64,000 nucleotides of DNA from Owenia fusiformis. Taxonomy: Eukaryota > Annelida > Polychaeta > Sabellida > Oweniidae. Every line of letters begins with the position of its first letter. Positions within the stretch are counted from its first letter, which is position 1. The notes beneath the pieces were generated by a model. The model had not been told where the DNA came from, searched no databases, and saw only the letters and a program-made list of their open reading frames with translations. Where the stretch lies: positions 22,861,754 through 22,925,753 of the forward strand of contig CAIIXF020000011.1 of the NCBI GenBank assembly GCA_903813345.2. The letters are read 5' to 3'. Shown here one piece after another: positions 23,115 through 34,822 of this stretch. Made by a program: the position numbers and the translations under genes.

Positions 23115-26100
23115 ATGGAGTCGGCACCATCGCTAGAGACAGTGCTTAATGCGCTCCAAGCGTTGTATCGTAATCCAGATATTGCAGGGAAGGAAAAAGC
23201 ATCAGTATGGCTGGGGGAAATGCAAAGATCGGTGAGGTTCATTCATTTTTTTCTTTTTTTTTCGAGATCAGATTTGAATTTGATCTTTTGGTTTATACAT
23301 TTTCGTATAGTAGTTCGAGTTCAGAAAGGCTTGTGAATAAAAGTGTATCATTCTATTCGCTTGGTTATGTAGTGATAATGTCAGACCTGAAGAAATTGAT
23401 TGGAAACTCCACTAATCTTGTCCCAGCCTTGTTTTGCCGCTAGAGGCACTGTCATTTTCACTGTCTCACTACCCATGCATGAGAAATAATACCAATGACG
23501 TCATACTAGAAGAACACTGGTAATATAAAATGGAAGCAGTTCAGCTTTAAGAAAGTGAATGCATGAGAACTAGAGTACTGCTATACCATTTATAATAGCA
23601 GCAAATAAGCATTTAGGATGAGACAATATTGGTTAAATGGAAATCTTCGTTTCTGTGAAATTTGAGACATTGATTTATCTTTGGCATAAAATCAGCTGGA
23701 ATGGCAACTGAATTGTGTATCTATTGGTTGATTGGTAATTAGTATGTTTGTCTCATATATCGTTGAAATAAAAATCTCATTTGAATTTAAACCACTATGT
23801 CACATCTTGAGAAGAACTTTATCCCATGTTGTTTGCAAGTATTGTGTGTTACAGCTATTGTGTTGGGATGCAGTATATAGTATGTATAGAATAGATAATC
23901 ATGATTAGGTACTTTGAGGCTAACCTTGCAACTGAAATTACATTAATACCTCAATATTCTTGAACTCAGTGTAACTGATTTGGTTCGTACCTTAATTATC
24001 TGGGTTAATTGGCAGAACAAGATCTTTTAGTTTTTAGAGTGGATTTCTGGGCTGGTCTAGTCAAAATGGAGGTTAAGGTTCAGCTGGAAAGTAACATTTT
24101 GGTAAAAAATTGCTATACCTGCACATGTTATTTTCTGGTACAGAATTAAGTATGAAGGCATGTGTGTATTTCCTTGCTTTTTTCAGGAAAGTATCATTAC
24201 ACTGTCTACTTTTAGTAAACCTGGAAACAGGTCAATGGTAGCTCCCGTGTTGTCTGGAAACTTTGAAAGAAAAATTGGAAAAATAGAAAGTGTGAAATAT
24301 CAGAATTTCCTGGAGTTTCCATTGAACTCCTACCAGATTTTCTAAAAGAAGACAATGTGATGATGCTTTTCTGAAAAAGTAAGGAAATTGACACATGCCT
24401 TCATACTTTATTTTGTACCAGAAAATAACATGTGCAGTTATAGCAATTTTTTACCAAAATGTTATTTTCCAGCTGTAACTTAGTAATTTACCAAAGTTTT
24501 TTTTAGGACATTTCGTCTCATCCGGTGATTTTTCCCTTAAAAAGCTTACATGAAAATTGATGCACTTAATTTTATTCAATATTAATTGACGCACTTAATT
24601 TTATTCAATATTAATAAATATATGATATTATTTCTATCATGTCAGTGCAGCAAAGTTAAAAATGTTATAATATTTGAATGTTTATTTCTAGGTGTTTGCC
24701 TGGCAGATTGCAGACCAACTCCTGCAGATTAACCAAGATGTGGAGTCATGTTATTTTGCAGCTCAGACCATGAAAATAAAGGTAGATCTTTATCCTCAGC
24801 AAATATAGCAAATATTTTATCAAGATGCCCTATTTTTTTCAATGGCAGCCTTAATTTCCTCCATCTGCCAAAGTCCCCAATTCTGACCAACTTCAAGTCA
24901 ACCTTTACCAAAATTACAACAATTTTACGTAAAAAGGCAAATCAGAAATTTTCTGGGAGATGTTTGGGTGAATGCTTATACTTTGGGCATGCTATTGCTT
25001 AAATGATATGATCTCTAAAGCTTATAAAGAATAAGTCGGCTTTCCTTTTTTAGTGAAAAATTTATAAATATTAGTTTTTTATTTAGTATTTAAGTTTAGG
25101 AAACAATGCAGAGCAAATATGTCAACTATTGAATCCTTAAGTTTTTGTATTTTCAGATTCAGTATGCATTTCACGAATTACCTGCAACTGCACACATGGT
25201 AGGTTAAGAGCCATCTATAATGTAAACATCACCGTATGCCACATATCAAGTAGTGGTGCTATTCGTCAGAAAAAAGCCACTGGAGTAGAAAGTGTAAAAT
25301 GCCACAGTGATCGAGTGTCCCTTGCAAAAATGAGGGAAAATTGTAAAAATTAATCATTTTGCCCCTGGAGACAATATTTTATTCGTTCAGTGCATACAAA
25401 AAATGATCATTCTCAGGGTTATAATAAAACATGCCTACTCAAGTTTGAAAAACATACTCAAGCAACTATTTGTAGAGGTTCAGTGAGTGAGTGGCAAGTA
25501 CTGACATATGAGTTGCACCACTAATATCAAGAAATAAACTAAAGAAATGCCTGATTTCTTTTATATTTCAAAATATAGCAAATAGAGGGGACTAAGAGGT
25601 GAATTTCTTGGAATCTCCTCTCTGATTTATTGGCGTTTCACTTTAAATTTTTAGTTTAGTTTTCAACATATTGATGTAACATATACTCGCAAATTGATTC
25701 CAAGCTGACAAGTTTAGATGTCACAAATATATTTTTTTATTTGTCTTCAGTCTTTGAGGGACTCCCTGTTAAACCATGCAGCCAAAGTGGGACCAGCTAC
25801 TCCCCCTGTCATTGTGACTCAGGTGAGTTACAGTCATTTTGACACCATCTGTTATTTTGAAACTATCAGTCATTGTGGCAAAGAAATGATTCAGTCATTT
25901 GGACACCATCAGGTATCATGGCAAAGAAATGATTCAGTCAATTTGACACAATCAGGTATCATGGCAAAGAAATGATTCAGTCAATTTGACACAATCAGGT
26001 ATCATGGCAAAGAAATGATTCAGTCATTTTGACACCATCAGGTATCATGGCAAAGAAATGATTCAGTCATTTGGACACCATAGCTATCATTTTGACACTA

Positions 26101-28246
26101 GTGGTTGAATTATTATGTGGGCCTAATAAGAGATTAGGATGCTAAAGTCTTTGTCAGTGTAACTCAGGTTGCAAGTTGTGAGTAACTTAGAAATCAATGG
26201 GAACCATCTGAGCAGTGTTTTACTTTTCAGAGTGTTACCAAACTTAAGGATCCATGTATAACAGTATCGAAAAATGAATTCATATTTTCTTAATATGTAT
26301 TTGATATTAACATTGTATTCTATTATTTTACTAGTTATGTCTTGCCCTGGCTGACCTGGCTCTGCAGATGGCCACTTGGAAGCATGCAACCACTGAAATT
26401 ATACAAAAGTAAGTGAACATACTTGAGTTTATAATGGTACGATCAATGGGAATAATGATGCAACACAAATAGCAATCTGATTTGAGATTTGACTTTCATC
26501 TGTAACAGCTGTTGCACTTTTGTAACCATTTGCAGGCGATGAGATTTTGTCAGGTTGATGCCTTGTTTCTTTACTCATTATTGCAGAGATGTTATAAATT
26601 TTTTCTTCAGATTTGATAATTCACTAACTCCCTTCACTAATTCGGTTTTTGTTATACAATTCTTTCAGTTGGATGTACTTCAAGTATTTGCTTGTAATTT
26701 CTTGTTACAGGTTTGGTACTAATTCCCAGCACCTGTTCTTTCTGCTGGAGGTCCTCACAGTTCTCCCAGAAGAGGTAAGGTACTCCCATATAGCAATAGG
26801 GAGGAGGTAAGAAACTCCCATATAGCAAAAGAGAGTACGTAAGATACTCCCATATGGCAAAAGGAAAATTTAAGATACTCCCATATTGCAAAACAAAGGA
26901 TGTATATAGTATTGTATTTGGTTTACCACCAATGAAGGTGAACAATACATCTGGGGTATATCCCGTATAAATATTGTCGTAACTAACGCATGTAACCATA
27001 GAAGGCAGACCTAGGATCCCCTCCTTGAAGGAGCCCTGTGTTCTTTTATGAGCACTCATACATAGTCATACAAGTACACACCACGGCCTTTTGTATGAGT
27101 TGTGGACCACTTAGTCAAACACCTTGAAATAATTTACGCAAACAAGCAAATTTATTCTTGACACTCCCATATAGCAAGAGTGAGGTGATATAGACACTCC
27201 AAATAGAAAGAGGGAGGAGGAAAGTTACTCATATGTTATTGTTGTAGATATCCAGTAGATCACTGAGGCTAGGAGCCAATAGGAGGAATGAAGTTACTGA
27301 AGAAATGATGCAAGCAGCTCCCCTGGTACTCAACCTATTGGTAAGCACAAGTACAAAATCCCAACAATTTATATAATAGTACTGATGTATGTACTGAATA
27401 TGCTCCATTTCATGAATACAATGCTGTGCTAAATGTTTTATACTGTGATTAAAACTACCCCTGGATAATCACTTATCTCATCTTAAATATGTAGCATTTT
27501 TAGACTTGATATTATAATATCACCTATCTCATCTTAAATATGTAGCATTTATAGACTTTATATTGTTCTATGTGTTTTGTCGCAGACTTCATGTCTAACC
27601 CAGTACCCAGACCCTGGCCAACAACCCACTTCAGAGATCCAGTTCAGGCCTCATGTTCGGATATACAGATGTCTAAGTAGCTGGTTCAATATTGGAGCCA
27701 TACCTCAGGAACATATCGTCAACTCACCTTTATTGACTGCACCCTTCCAGGCACTGGTAAGTTAATGTTCAAGGCTTTGTAAGTTAACTTAATCTTGAAG
27801 ACCTTGTTAAGTTTATTTTTAAGGCCTTGGTTGCTTCTGGTGTTAATAGATTAGGAATGAATTGTAGGTAGTCCAATGTTGTTATGTCACATATTGTTAA
27901 AGTCTCCAACTTTTTTATGGACAGTGTTTGGCACCCTGCAGTTGGTGTCTGGCAGTTGGTGTAGGGCATTTAAAGTTCGGCTTCCCTTACAAATGACAGG
28001 TGGTGACATTTCAAATGTCGATGTCTTGTTGATAGACTTGGAGAGATAATTGGAAAACTAAAAATAGCCATGATGAATGTTTTTCTTAAAATGTGAAATT
28101 GACCTCTCACAAGGTTAACTTAAGGTTAACTTATTTTTTGTCATAAAGATGTCACTGTGTTTCACTTTCAGTGTAATCCCAAGTGTTCATCAGAAGTCCA
28201 CGAGGCTGCAACTGACTGTATATGTAGTGCCCTCTATATTTCTGAG
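23115..28246 (+). CDS. transportin-3 (importin-13 family), N-terminal exons only
   Basis: Nuclear import receptor that carries SR-type splicing factors through the pore and releases them on RanGTP. Nine exons can be placed: 23115-23231, 24692-24781, 25157-25198, 25751-25822, 26335-26408, 26711-26774, 27248-27340, 27586-27756 and 28172-28246, all with GT-AG borders and matching phases. They encode ~266 residues with no internal stop. Blocks nearly identical to vertebrate TNPO3 include [84 protein letters not shown] and [13 protein letters not shown]. These are the first HEAT repeats, which bind Ran. The family is ~920 residues, so about 70% is missing; the next expected block (equivalent to NVETNLPLAMQLF) was not found before 64000. 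The start is the ATG at 23115. Confidence 0.93.
24081..24475. mobile_element. MITE-like hairpin in transportin-3 intron 1
   Basis: The ~400 bp segment has arms of ~65 bp (24081-24145 and 24410-24475). The outer end is CAGCTGGAAA, then TAACATTTTGGTAAAAAATT, both present inverted at the other side. A further inner pairing runs through ATGAAGGCATGTGT. No clear target duplication is visible. No protein is encoded. Confidence 0.65.
25832..26095 (+). repeat. minisatellite in transportin-3 intron 4
   Basis: About six units of ~43 bp contain CAGTCATTTTGACACCATCA and GTATCATGGCAAAGAAATGA. It starts ten bases after the splice donor of exon 4 and ends before the branch region of exon 5. Confidence 0.8.
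26768..26905 (+). repeat. short tandem repeat that copies a splice donor
   Basis: Units of ~35 bp begin with the exon 6 donor itself: AGAGGTAAGGTACTCCCATA, then GGAGGTAAGAAACTCCCATA, then GTACGTAAGATACTCCCATA, then a decayed unit. Related ACTCCCATATAGCAA words recur at 27164-27235. Each full unit carries a GTAAG that could compete with the true donor at 26775. Confidence 0.7.
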
Positions 28247-30268
28247 GTGAGTTCATTTACACGATCCCTCACAAAATCCTAGTTGCGTTGGATTACTGTA
28301 AATGTAAATGAATTGAAAATGCATGTAAATGTCTTCAGACCAGTTATTTTGAGGTTGACTGTGATGATTAACGATTTACTAGATCAGCTACTCATGTGTA
28401 GAGTATAGCATCTTAACCTTTTTTAGTAGTAAACTTTACTTTTCCCAAGTGGGAGTATCGTAAAGTTGCTTGTACTGGTAGTTTTAGTAAACTTGAAGGG
28501 GATTACGCAAGAATCCTAAAATGTAAAATACCAACCCAAGAAAGACTTAGACTTGCCATGATAGCAATGTCTTTCCTAAAATTCTAATACAGGCTACATA
28601 CAAGGTATATACAAGGTTATGATTTATGTAATTGTAATTTGTCCACTCTATTCCTTGGTGGTTTCAGTCTGATAAGGAAAATGTCATGTTTATCGTGAAA
28701 TTTTCTGAATGTGAAGATAATGATGAAATCAGTTTTGACTTATGAGGTCAGCTTGATTCTTTCCACTTCATGGGTGAAATATGGAACCTATTGAACATGT
28801 CATAGTAATGATTTCAATTTCAAAAAAGTTAGAGATCTTGTGAAGAAACTTTATGGAGAAAAACTTTAAATATTCATGTAGTAGTATGTACACATCGATG
28901 CATTTTGCCCAGTTTTTTAGTTATGTAAAATTGCCCCCATCATGTTGCCCCCATTATGTTTTGGACACTAGGTTTGTGTACATTTAGAGCAGTAATTGCT
29001 TGGGGATGTCTTAATGAGATAAAGAATAGGCCTCCACCTCCCTTACTGTAAAAGTCATTCCCTTCCCTCAGCTCTCTATATTGGGATTAAAAGTTGAATG
29101 GCCAGAAAGCACATTAACCAACCTAGATTCCAGCCAGGCAGGCATATAATTTCAGATTCCTCTGAAGTGATTGAAGACCATAGTAGAAGAGCAAACTTAC
29201 TTTTTATCATCAATTTACTGTCAGTTATATAGCTATTTTAGGACATTAAAACCCAATCATAGATAGCCACTGGCAAGCAGAAACTGTATACCCTTCCAAG
29301 ATATTTCACACATTCTGCGTACTCCCAAGATTTGAATAAAACCCCTGGCTTGCACTAAAGAAAATTTACATAGTTTGGAAGGTCTTTCGCTCTCATTATT
29401 AAATTCCTCACTGACTCTTAACTTTTCATATCAGTTTTTCTGTTGTATGTTACTTCCTTACTCCCTTAATGAATGGGATATTTTAGGCTGGGATTTAAGA
29501 GCAGAGAGTTCATCTTCATTAAATGTCAATTTTCATTCAGGAGTCAGTTACAAAATCATTAAGTGTGATGTTGATATATTTAATTCGCATAGTTGATGTT
29601 GGAAAATTACATTTTGATTGTTTTTGAGTTTCTGAGTTATGCTATATTTCCATGATTATTATCAGCACAGACAGAATGTCCAAGGGTGTAAATTGTGGAG
29701 TCACTAAATCCCTCTATATTTTATAAAAAAAAGTTAAAAAGGTTAATTATGCAATACTCATGGGATAACTCTGGGATTTTTGCAATTTTGGAGTAAAAGA
29801 AAAAAGCCTTGCCACCTACTTCTTTTTTTAAATCCTACTTAAGAGGCAATTAATCTGTTGATTCCTGACACTTAAAGAATAATGAGTGAGTATTTGACCT
29901 TGCGTAACAACATGATTCATTTGATGTTTGCCTCATAATTTATCTACTTAAAAACAACACATAAATACAAAACACCATATCCTCATATATTGACTCATGT
30001 GAGTAATAACAATATATTACATGTGAATTATATGAATACTTTGCCGCTTTCTGAAGTGGTTGTTTTTCTGGAATTCTTGACAATCTAAAGAGCAAACAAT
30101 TTCTTTCCAGGATTTTAACTCAAACATTTCATTTTGCAATAAAAGTACATATTTGTCATAATTTACCCCAGAACAAGGAAAAAATCCTGAAATTCTGAAA
30201 AGGCAAAAATGTTTAACAATAAAGGACATTTTTGGATGATCAGATATTGTGTAAAGCTACCCTGCGTG
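28247..30268. other. start of the next transportin-3 intron, nothing recognised
   Basis: No segment encoding the next transportin-3 block was found on the plus strand, and no tandem or inverted repeat stands out. If the gene is collinear, this is the beginning of an intron of more than 35 kb. Confidence 0.5.
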
Positions 30269-30610
30269 CAGAGTATAGTTAAACTACACTCTGCCTAGCA
30301 GAGACCATATTACAGTTTAGTAGCCCCGCCCCCACGACGGGTACTGGCGACAGTTTGGGTAAATCACTTTTGACCTACGCGCTGACCTTCCACCAATCAG
30401 CGAGCTTGAAGAAACATACGCCAAATGCGTTCTAATTAAATATGCACATGTCATTGGTCAATTCCGGGCTCAACGATGACGTCAGAAGGAATGACCATAT
30501 AAAGAACGTCGGTCAAATTTGGCCGACGAACACTGATTGGCGCGGTGAGTTCACAGGTTTATTTTAGTTTGAAAGAGTGAAGACGAAGCTCTCTTTTAAG
30601 AAGTGAAGTC
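30269..30610 (+). promoter_or_regulatory. promoter-like module with TATA, CRE and CCAAT boxes
   Basis: A near-perfect palindrome (30269-30295, around AGTTAAACT) precedes a GC box CCCCGCCCCC (30324-30333), CCAATCAG (30393-30400), an inverted CCAAT ATTGG (30453-30457), a consensus CRE TGACGTCA (30477-30484) and ATATAAAG (30497-30504). A start near 30530 would be expected. The following ~70 bp (30541-30610) recur inverted at 1110-1178, so the module belongs to a dispersed repeat. No open frame follows at once; which element or gene it serves is unknown. Confidence 0.5.
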
Positions 30611-30818
30611 AAACGAATGCAAAGGGTAGTGTAAAGCCTAAATAATTGTGAACTTTGTTTGGGGTCTAAATCTATCTAGTATAATCGTTGAAAGATACAA
30701 AGTTTATTGTAAAGTTCCTCATAATTTCCCATTATGTTAATTTCCCTTGGGATGAATATATCTCTTTGGTAAATACCATTAGCAAAAATTACCCAGTTAG
30801 ACATACAATAATTAGCTT
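30611..30818. other. short flank between the promoter-like module and the Ngaro-like element
   Basis: No coding content is recognised. It ends with ATTAGCTT (30811-30818), which recurs at 51117-51124 on the far side of the retroelement. Confidence 0.5.
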
Positions 30819-31597
30819 TTATGTTCATGTAGAGTATAAATATGGCTGTGAGAGTCGTACATGTAAAATTATTAATATAAAATTAATATAAATAAATATT
30901 GAGCCAATTAACACAAAACACAATACCTAAGAAATTAATGGCTAATTTAAGTTAATTAGCTACAAGAGTTTAGAATTTGACATAACTGTTAATTAGCTCA
31001 ATTGGATATATTATAATACCATCTCCAACTCATCTTCTTGGGCGAAAATAAGGCCCCAACTGGTGGTGTAAGCTGGGGAAGGAGGTGAGGGAAAAGAATC
31101 GAAATGTATAACTTACATTGATGTTTAAGGATTTTTTAAGGACCTAGGGAGAAGACCCTCCAACTTCAATCCTATCGATATCTCGTCTGAAGTCTCATCT
31201 CGTACTCTCGAGATCTGAAGCTTGATGTTTCGTTCAGTGTAACTTACCAGAAACATTTACCTGGGATAACCGGGGAATGGTCTTCTCAGGGCTTGTTCAT
31301 ACCTAAACCTTAACCGACTCTCACATTGCCATAAATGAAATTATTGTCAATAATTTGAATTTATGTTCATGTAGAGTATAAATATGGCTGTGAGAGTCGT
31401 ACATGTAAAATTATTAATATAAAATTAATATAAATAAATATTGAGCCAATTAACACAAAACACAATACCTAAGAAATTAATGGCTAATTTAAGTTAATTA
31501 GCTACAAGAGTTTAGAATTTGACATAACTGTTAATTAGCTCAATTGGATATATTATAATACCATCTCCAACTCATCTTCTTGGGCGAAAATAAGGCC
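30819..31597 (-). repeat. B2-A2-B1 terminal repeat block of the Ngaro-like element
   Basis: B2 is 30819-31055, A2 is 31092-31360 and B1 is 31361-31597. A2 and B1 abut exactly. The B units share GAGCCAATTAACACAAAACA and the A units share GACCTAGGGAGAAGACCCTC. A 36-bp spacer separates B2 and A2. Confidence 0.9.
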
Positions 31598-32076
31598 ATG
31601 CGCGATCTCTCGCGAGAGCCCAAAAGAAAAGAAGATTAATTACAAAGTAGTTAAATCATTTATTGATACACATAAATCAATACATGAATACCAAAATATA
31701 AGAACATCATAGAAATGAATTAAAGTAAATCCGCAAATTCTGAAATAAGGGCAAATTAATGTAATGTAGTGTAATAAACTATCATTCTCAGGTAAGATAA
31801 AGGAATTAGAATTGTATGAAAATTTTGAATTCAGAAAATGCGGGTTTATCTCAATTAAGTTTCTAGTACATCTTCCTGAAGAGAAAGATTAGCTACTTGA
31901 AATTTGTATGCTCGACACCTGTCTGAGCAACTTGGGGCTTACATGAAAATTGAATACTCGACACCTGTCTGAGCAACTTTGGGGCTTACATGAAAATGCA
32001 TACTCGACACCTGTCTGAGCAACTTTGGGGCTTACATGAAAATGCATACTCGACACCTGTCTGAGTTTTTAAATGT
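31598..32076 (-). repeat. non-coding tail with four ~45 bp tandem units
   Basis: Between the recombinase end and B1, 31907-32065 holds four units containing ACTCGACACCTGTCTGAGCA and GGGGCTTACATGAAAAT. The rest (31598-31900) is AT-rich without genes. CGCGATCTCTCGCGAGAG beside B1 is a short palindrome-like word. Confidence 0.7.
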
Positions 32077-32238
32077 CTACCTAATATATTTTCTAAAGGC
32101 TAAAGATTTCCATCTCCCAATCTTTTTGATAGTATAGTCATCAAGTCCGAGATTTGCTGCCCATGTAGCCCCGCCTATCCGCAAACTGTGGCATTTGTAG
32201 AAGGTAGGATCTACCTGACATTGAACAAAGAGTTTGTA
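32077..32238 (-). pseudogene. Ngaro-like element: distal part of the tyrosine recombinase region
   Basis: On the minus strand this part reads HSLRIGGATWAANLGL followed by IGRWKS, the HxxR region that ends the catalytic domain of tyrosine recombinases. It is the 3' side of the recombinase region, separated from the rest by the nested 13.1 kb element. Confidence 0.8.
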
Positions 32239-33560
32239 ACACCCTTTTTTTTGAAATGAGAATTGATCAAATAATGAGAATATATAGTTCCACTATTTTA
32301 TGAATTTGATTTGACCAAAATTTATGCCCGGCATAAAATTTGTTCCAAAATTTATGCCGGGCATAAAATTTGTTCCAAAATTTATGCCGGGCATAAAATT
32401 TGTTCCAAAATTTATGCCGGGCATAAAATTTGTTCCAAAATTAATGCCCAGCATAAAAATTGTTACAAAGTTCATGCTAGGCATAAAAATTGTTACAGAA
32501 TTTATACCCAGTTTAAATTTTGTTACAAAAATCATGCCATGCATAAAATATTGCTTTGGAGATGGAATTTGTTTCAAATGCTAGAATCATTATGCCAGGG
32601 AAAAAAATTGGGGGAAAATTAATACTTTCACCAACATCAATTTTTAGTCTTTTTCGGCCATTATTTCAATGCTCTAATAAACTTTTAGTTTTCTGCAAAC
32701 AAGCATTTTACCACTCATTTCAGCAGTTAATAACAAAGAAGCATTTACTTGTATTGTATTTATTTTTAACAGTTAACTCTTTATTTTCCATGCATATAGG
32801 CTACAACATATTTATTCTAAGGCTATTGTATTAAAGTATACTCCATAAATATTGTGTATATATTTTTGTCAAGTATTTTAAGTTGATTTTAACTTAATTT
32901 GCAGTCAGTAGTGTTATTTAGAGCTTCAAATGTCATTTCAATCCAATGTTGACTTGAGATATCCACAGATTTGCAGAACTTTTAACTACAACAGGTTACT
33001 CAGTTGTAATCCAAATGTAACGATATCATGAGGTGACCATCCATCATATACAGGATGTCAAATAAGTCCCATCCCACTGCTACAGCTAAAACCTTAAAAG
33101 ATGGTACCGAGTATGATATACCATTTGAAAGGTCACCTAAAGTATCTCAAGTAATTTAGATGAAATTTACCTATATTTTCATGATGTCCAGAAATCAGTT
33201 AAATTCACTGTGATATGCATCTTGAGCTCACTTGACTTTCTGATACATGATTTTTAGTATCCTGCTAAATACGTCAAATTGCCATGTTTCTAGGTCTATG
33301 GTCACCTTAATTGATAGCAGTTTTGTGACATTGATTGACATGTACCAGATATAACACATATTAAAGTATCTTTGGATGATCTTTCCAATGATGCATTAAC
33401 TTGGTACCATACATCTTGGTTTGGGCTTTAGAGGGGGAGGGGGTGGAACTCACAACACCCTGTATATGAGGAATTTTAGGGTTTGTCTTATTCATATAAA
33501 ATCCCTAACCTTGTAATTTTCACTATCACTAATTGATTGGATAAGACGCCTGTGAAGGTT
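32239..33560 (+). repeat. left TIR of the 13.1 kb element
   Basis: The order is a terminal unique ~75 bp, then ~30-bp units reading AAAATTTATGCCGGGCATAA plus AATTTGTTCC (32319-32530, four clean and three decayed), then diverged sequence to 33046, a MITE (33049-33465), and a last matched block 33468-33560 (shared ATGAGGAATTT and TTGATTGGA). Each 30-mer is centred on the palindrome TTTATGCCSGGCATAAA, a likely transposase-binding site. Confidence 0.75.
33049..33465. mobile_element. MITE with TACAGGRTGT ends
   Basis: The left end TACAGGATGT and the right end ACACCCTGTA are inverted, with TA on both outer sides (a Tc1/mariner-type target). It sits exactly where the left TIR of the 13.1 kb element departs from the right TIR, so it is a later insertion into that arm. 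The interior is non-coding and contains a GAGGGGGAGGGGG run. Confidence 0.65.
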
Positions 33561-34822
33561 AGCGAGCTATATCTACCGCTATTGCCTGATGAATTACCCC
33601 GATATACCCCCCTTACCTCATTTTGATATTAGATTCTTTAATGACCATGAAAATATCATAATGTCATGCGTTTCATTTCAATCGAATTCTACTCGCACAC
33701 ACATGTGTGATGTCACTGATAAAACATAGCCATGGGAATAAAGGTATGTAATACACCAGCTATGTCACTATGACATGAAATATGCCTTCGTGTGATTAAG
33801 ATGTTATAGTTGTGTAATCATTCATAGTCAACTGTTTTCAGTTTTCTGCTTCATCTGCTGTTAGTGCTTCCTTGCACAGGGCACTGTCGTTTCTTCATAT
33901 CAGCACTGGTTTAATAATAAGGCTCTGATTCCATTATTGCAACATTTTGTCTCAGGTAGTTTGATAATCATTTCACTGTGAGCAGTCTGGACAGTGTGAG
34001 ATGTGAAGTCTAGACACTTCTCACTTCTAGATGCATTTTCGTGTCTTGGCCTGGTCTTCTAATCCTCACATGTATTTTTATCAGGAACTGAGTTTTGCAG
34101 TGGCAAGTCAATGTAGCCAAGCTGAATAACTCAAGACGGTCAGTGTTTGGTATTCTAGAGCCACAGTCACAATAGGCCTAGCTGATGGTGAAGTTACGAT
34201 ATGTCATTTTTGTTGATTGTTTCTTTTGACAATTTTATGATTTGTATGTAGGTTTTGGATTCGAAATAGATCGGGAGTATCAGTATCAATCAGCGACCTT
34301 GGAAATCAGTTGATTCTAACACCAATGACAGGGAACATCTTCTGCAAACACTGAAAAATGAGAAAATTCATTATTGACATTATCAGTCAAAATCTAATAC
34401 TGTAGATTGGGTTAATTTGGTGCCTGCTTTAATTTGGCAATTTGGCGAAATAGAAAAAATGTCCAATTCACATCTTCGCCAAATTTAGAAAGGATCTGCG
34501 GGAAATTTCCAGGGAATTTTGTACGGTGTATTTAAATCCCTTACGTTTTAGTTTTTACAAAATCTGAAAAGAGTAAGCTTTACAAATATCAATATGATTG
34601 AGCTACCACGCGGAAGCCAAATTTTTGAATAATGAATTACTAGCTAGATAAAGTAATTGAATTGAAGGAATTGATGTAGCAATTTGTATTTTATTTGAGT
34701 ATGTCATCTATGTATCTATGGAAGTTGTGGCATACATAGCAATGTCCAAGCCCCAGTGTCCGTCAAATCAAATGGCTGCCATAGCCTGCCAATATGCAAA
34801 TAAAAAGTACCATGGGTACTGG
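33561..34822. other. interior of the 13.1 kb element, nothing recognised
   Basis: No exon, array or strong palindrome is seen. The sequence does not resemble the corresponding stretch at the other end of the element. Confidence 0.45.

Noticed and set aside
23207-23443. 78-codon frame overlapping transportin-3 exon 1
   Set aside because: Different frame, runs through the splice donor and intron; no homology recognised.
32293-32622. Repetitive open frames (MPGIKFVPKF-like and IYAGHKICSK-like) on both strands
   Set aside because: They are translations of the 30-bp palindromic TIR unit; the same happens at 44922-45297. The period is a multiple of three, so frames stay open without selection.
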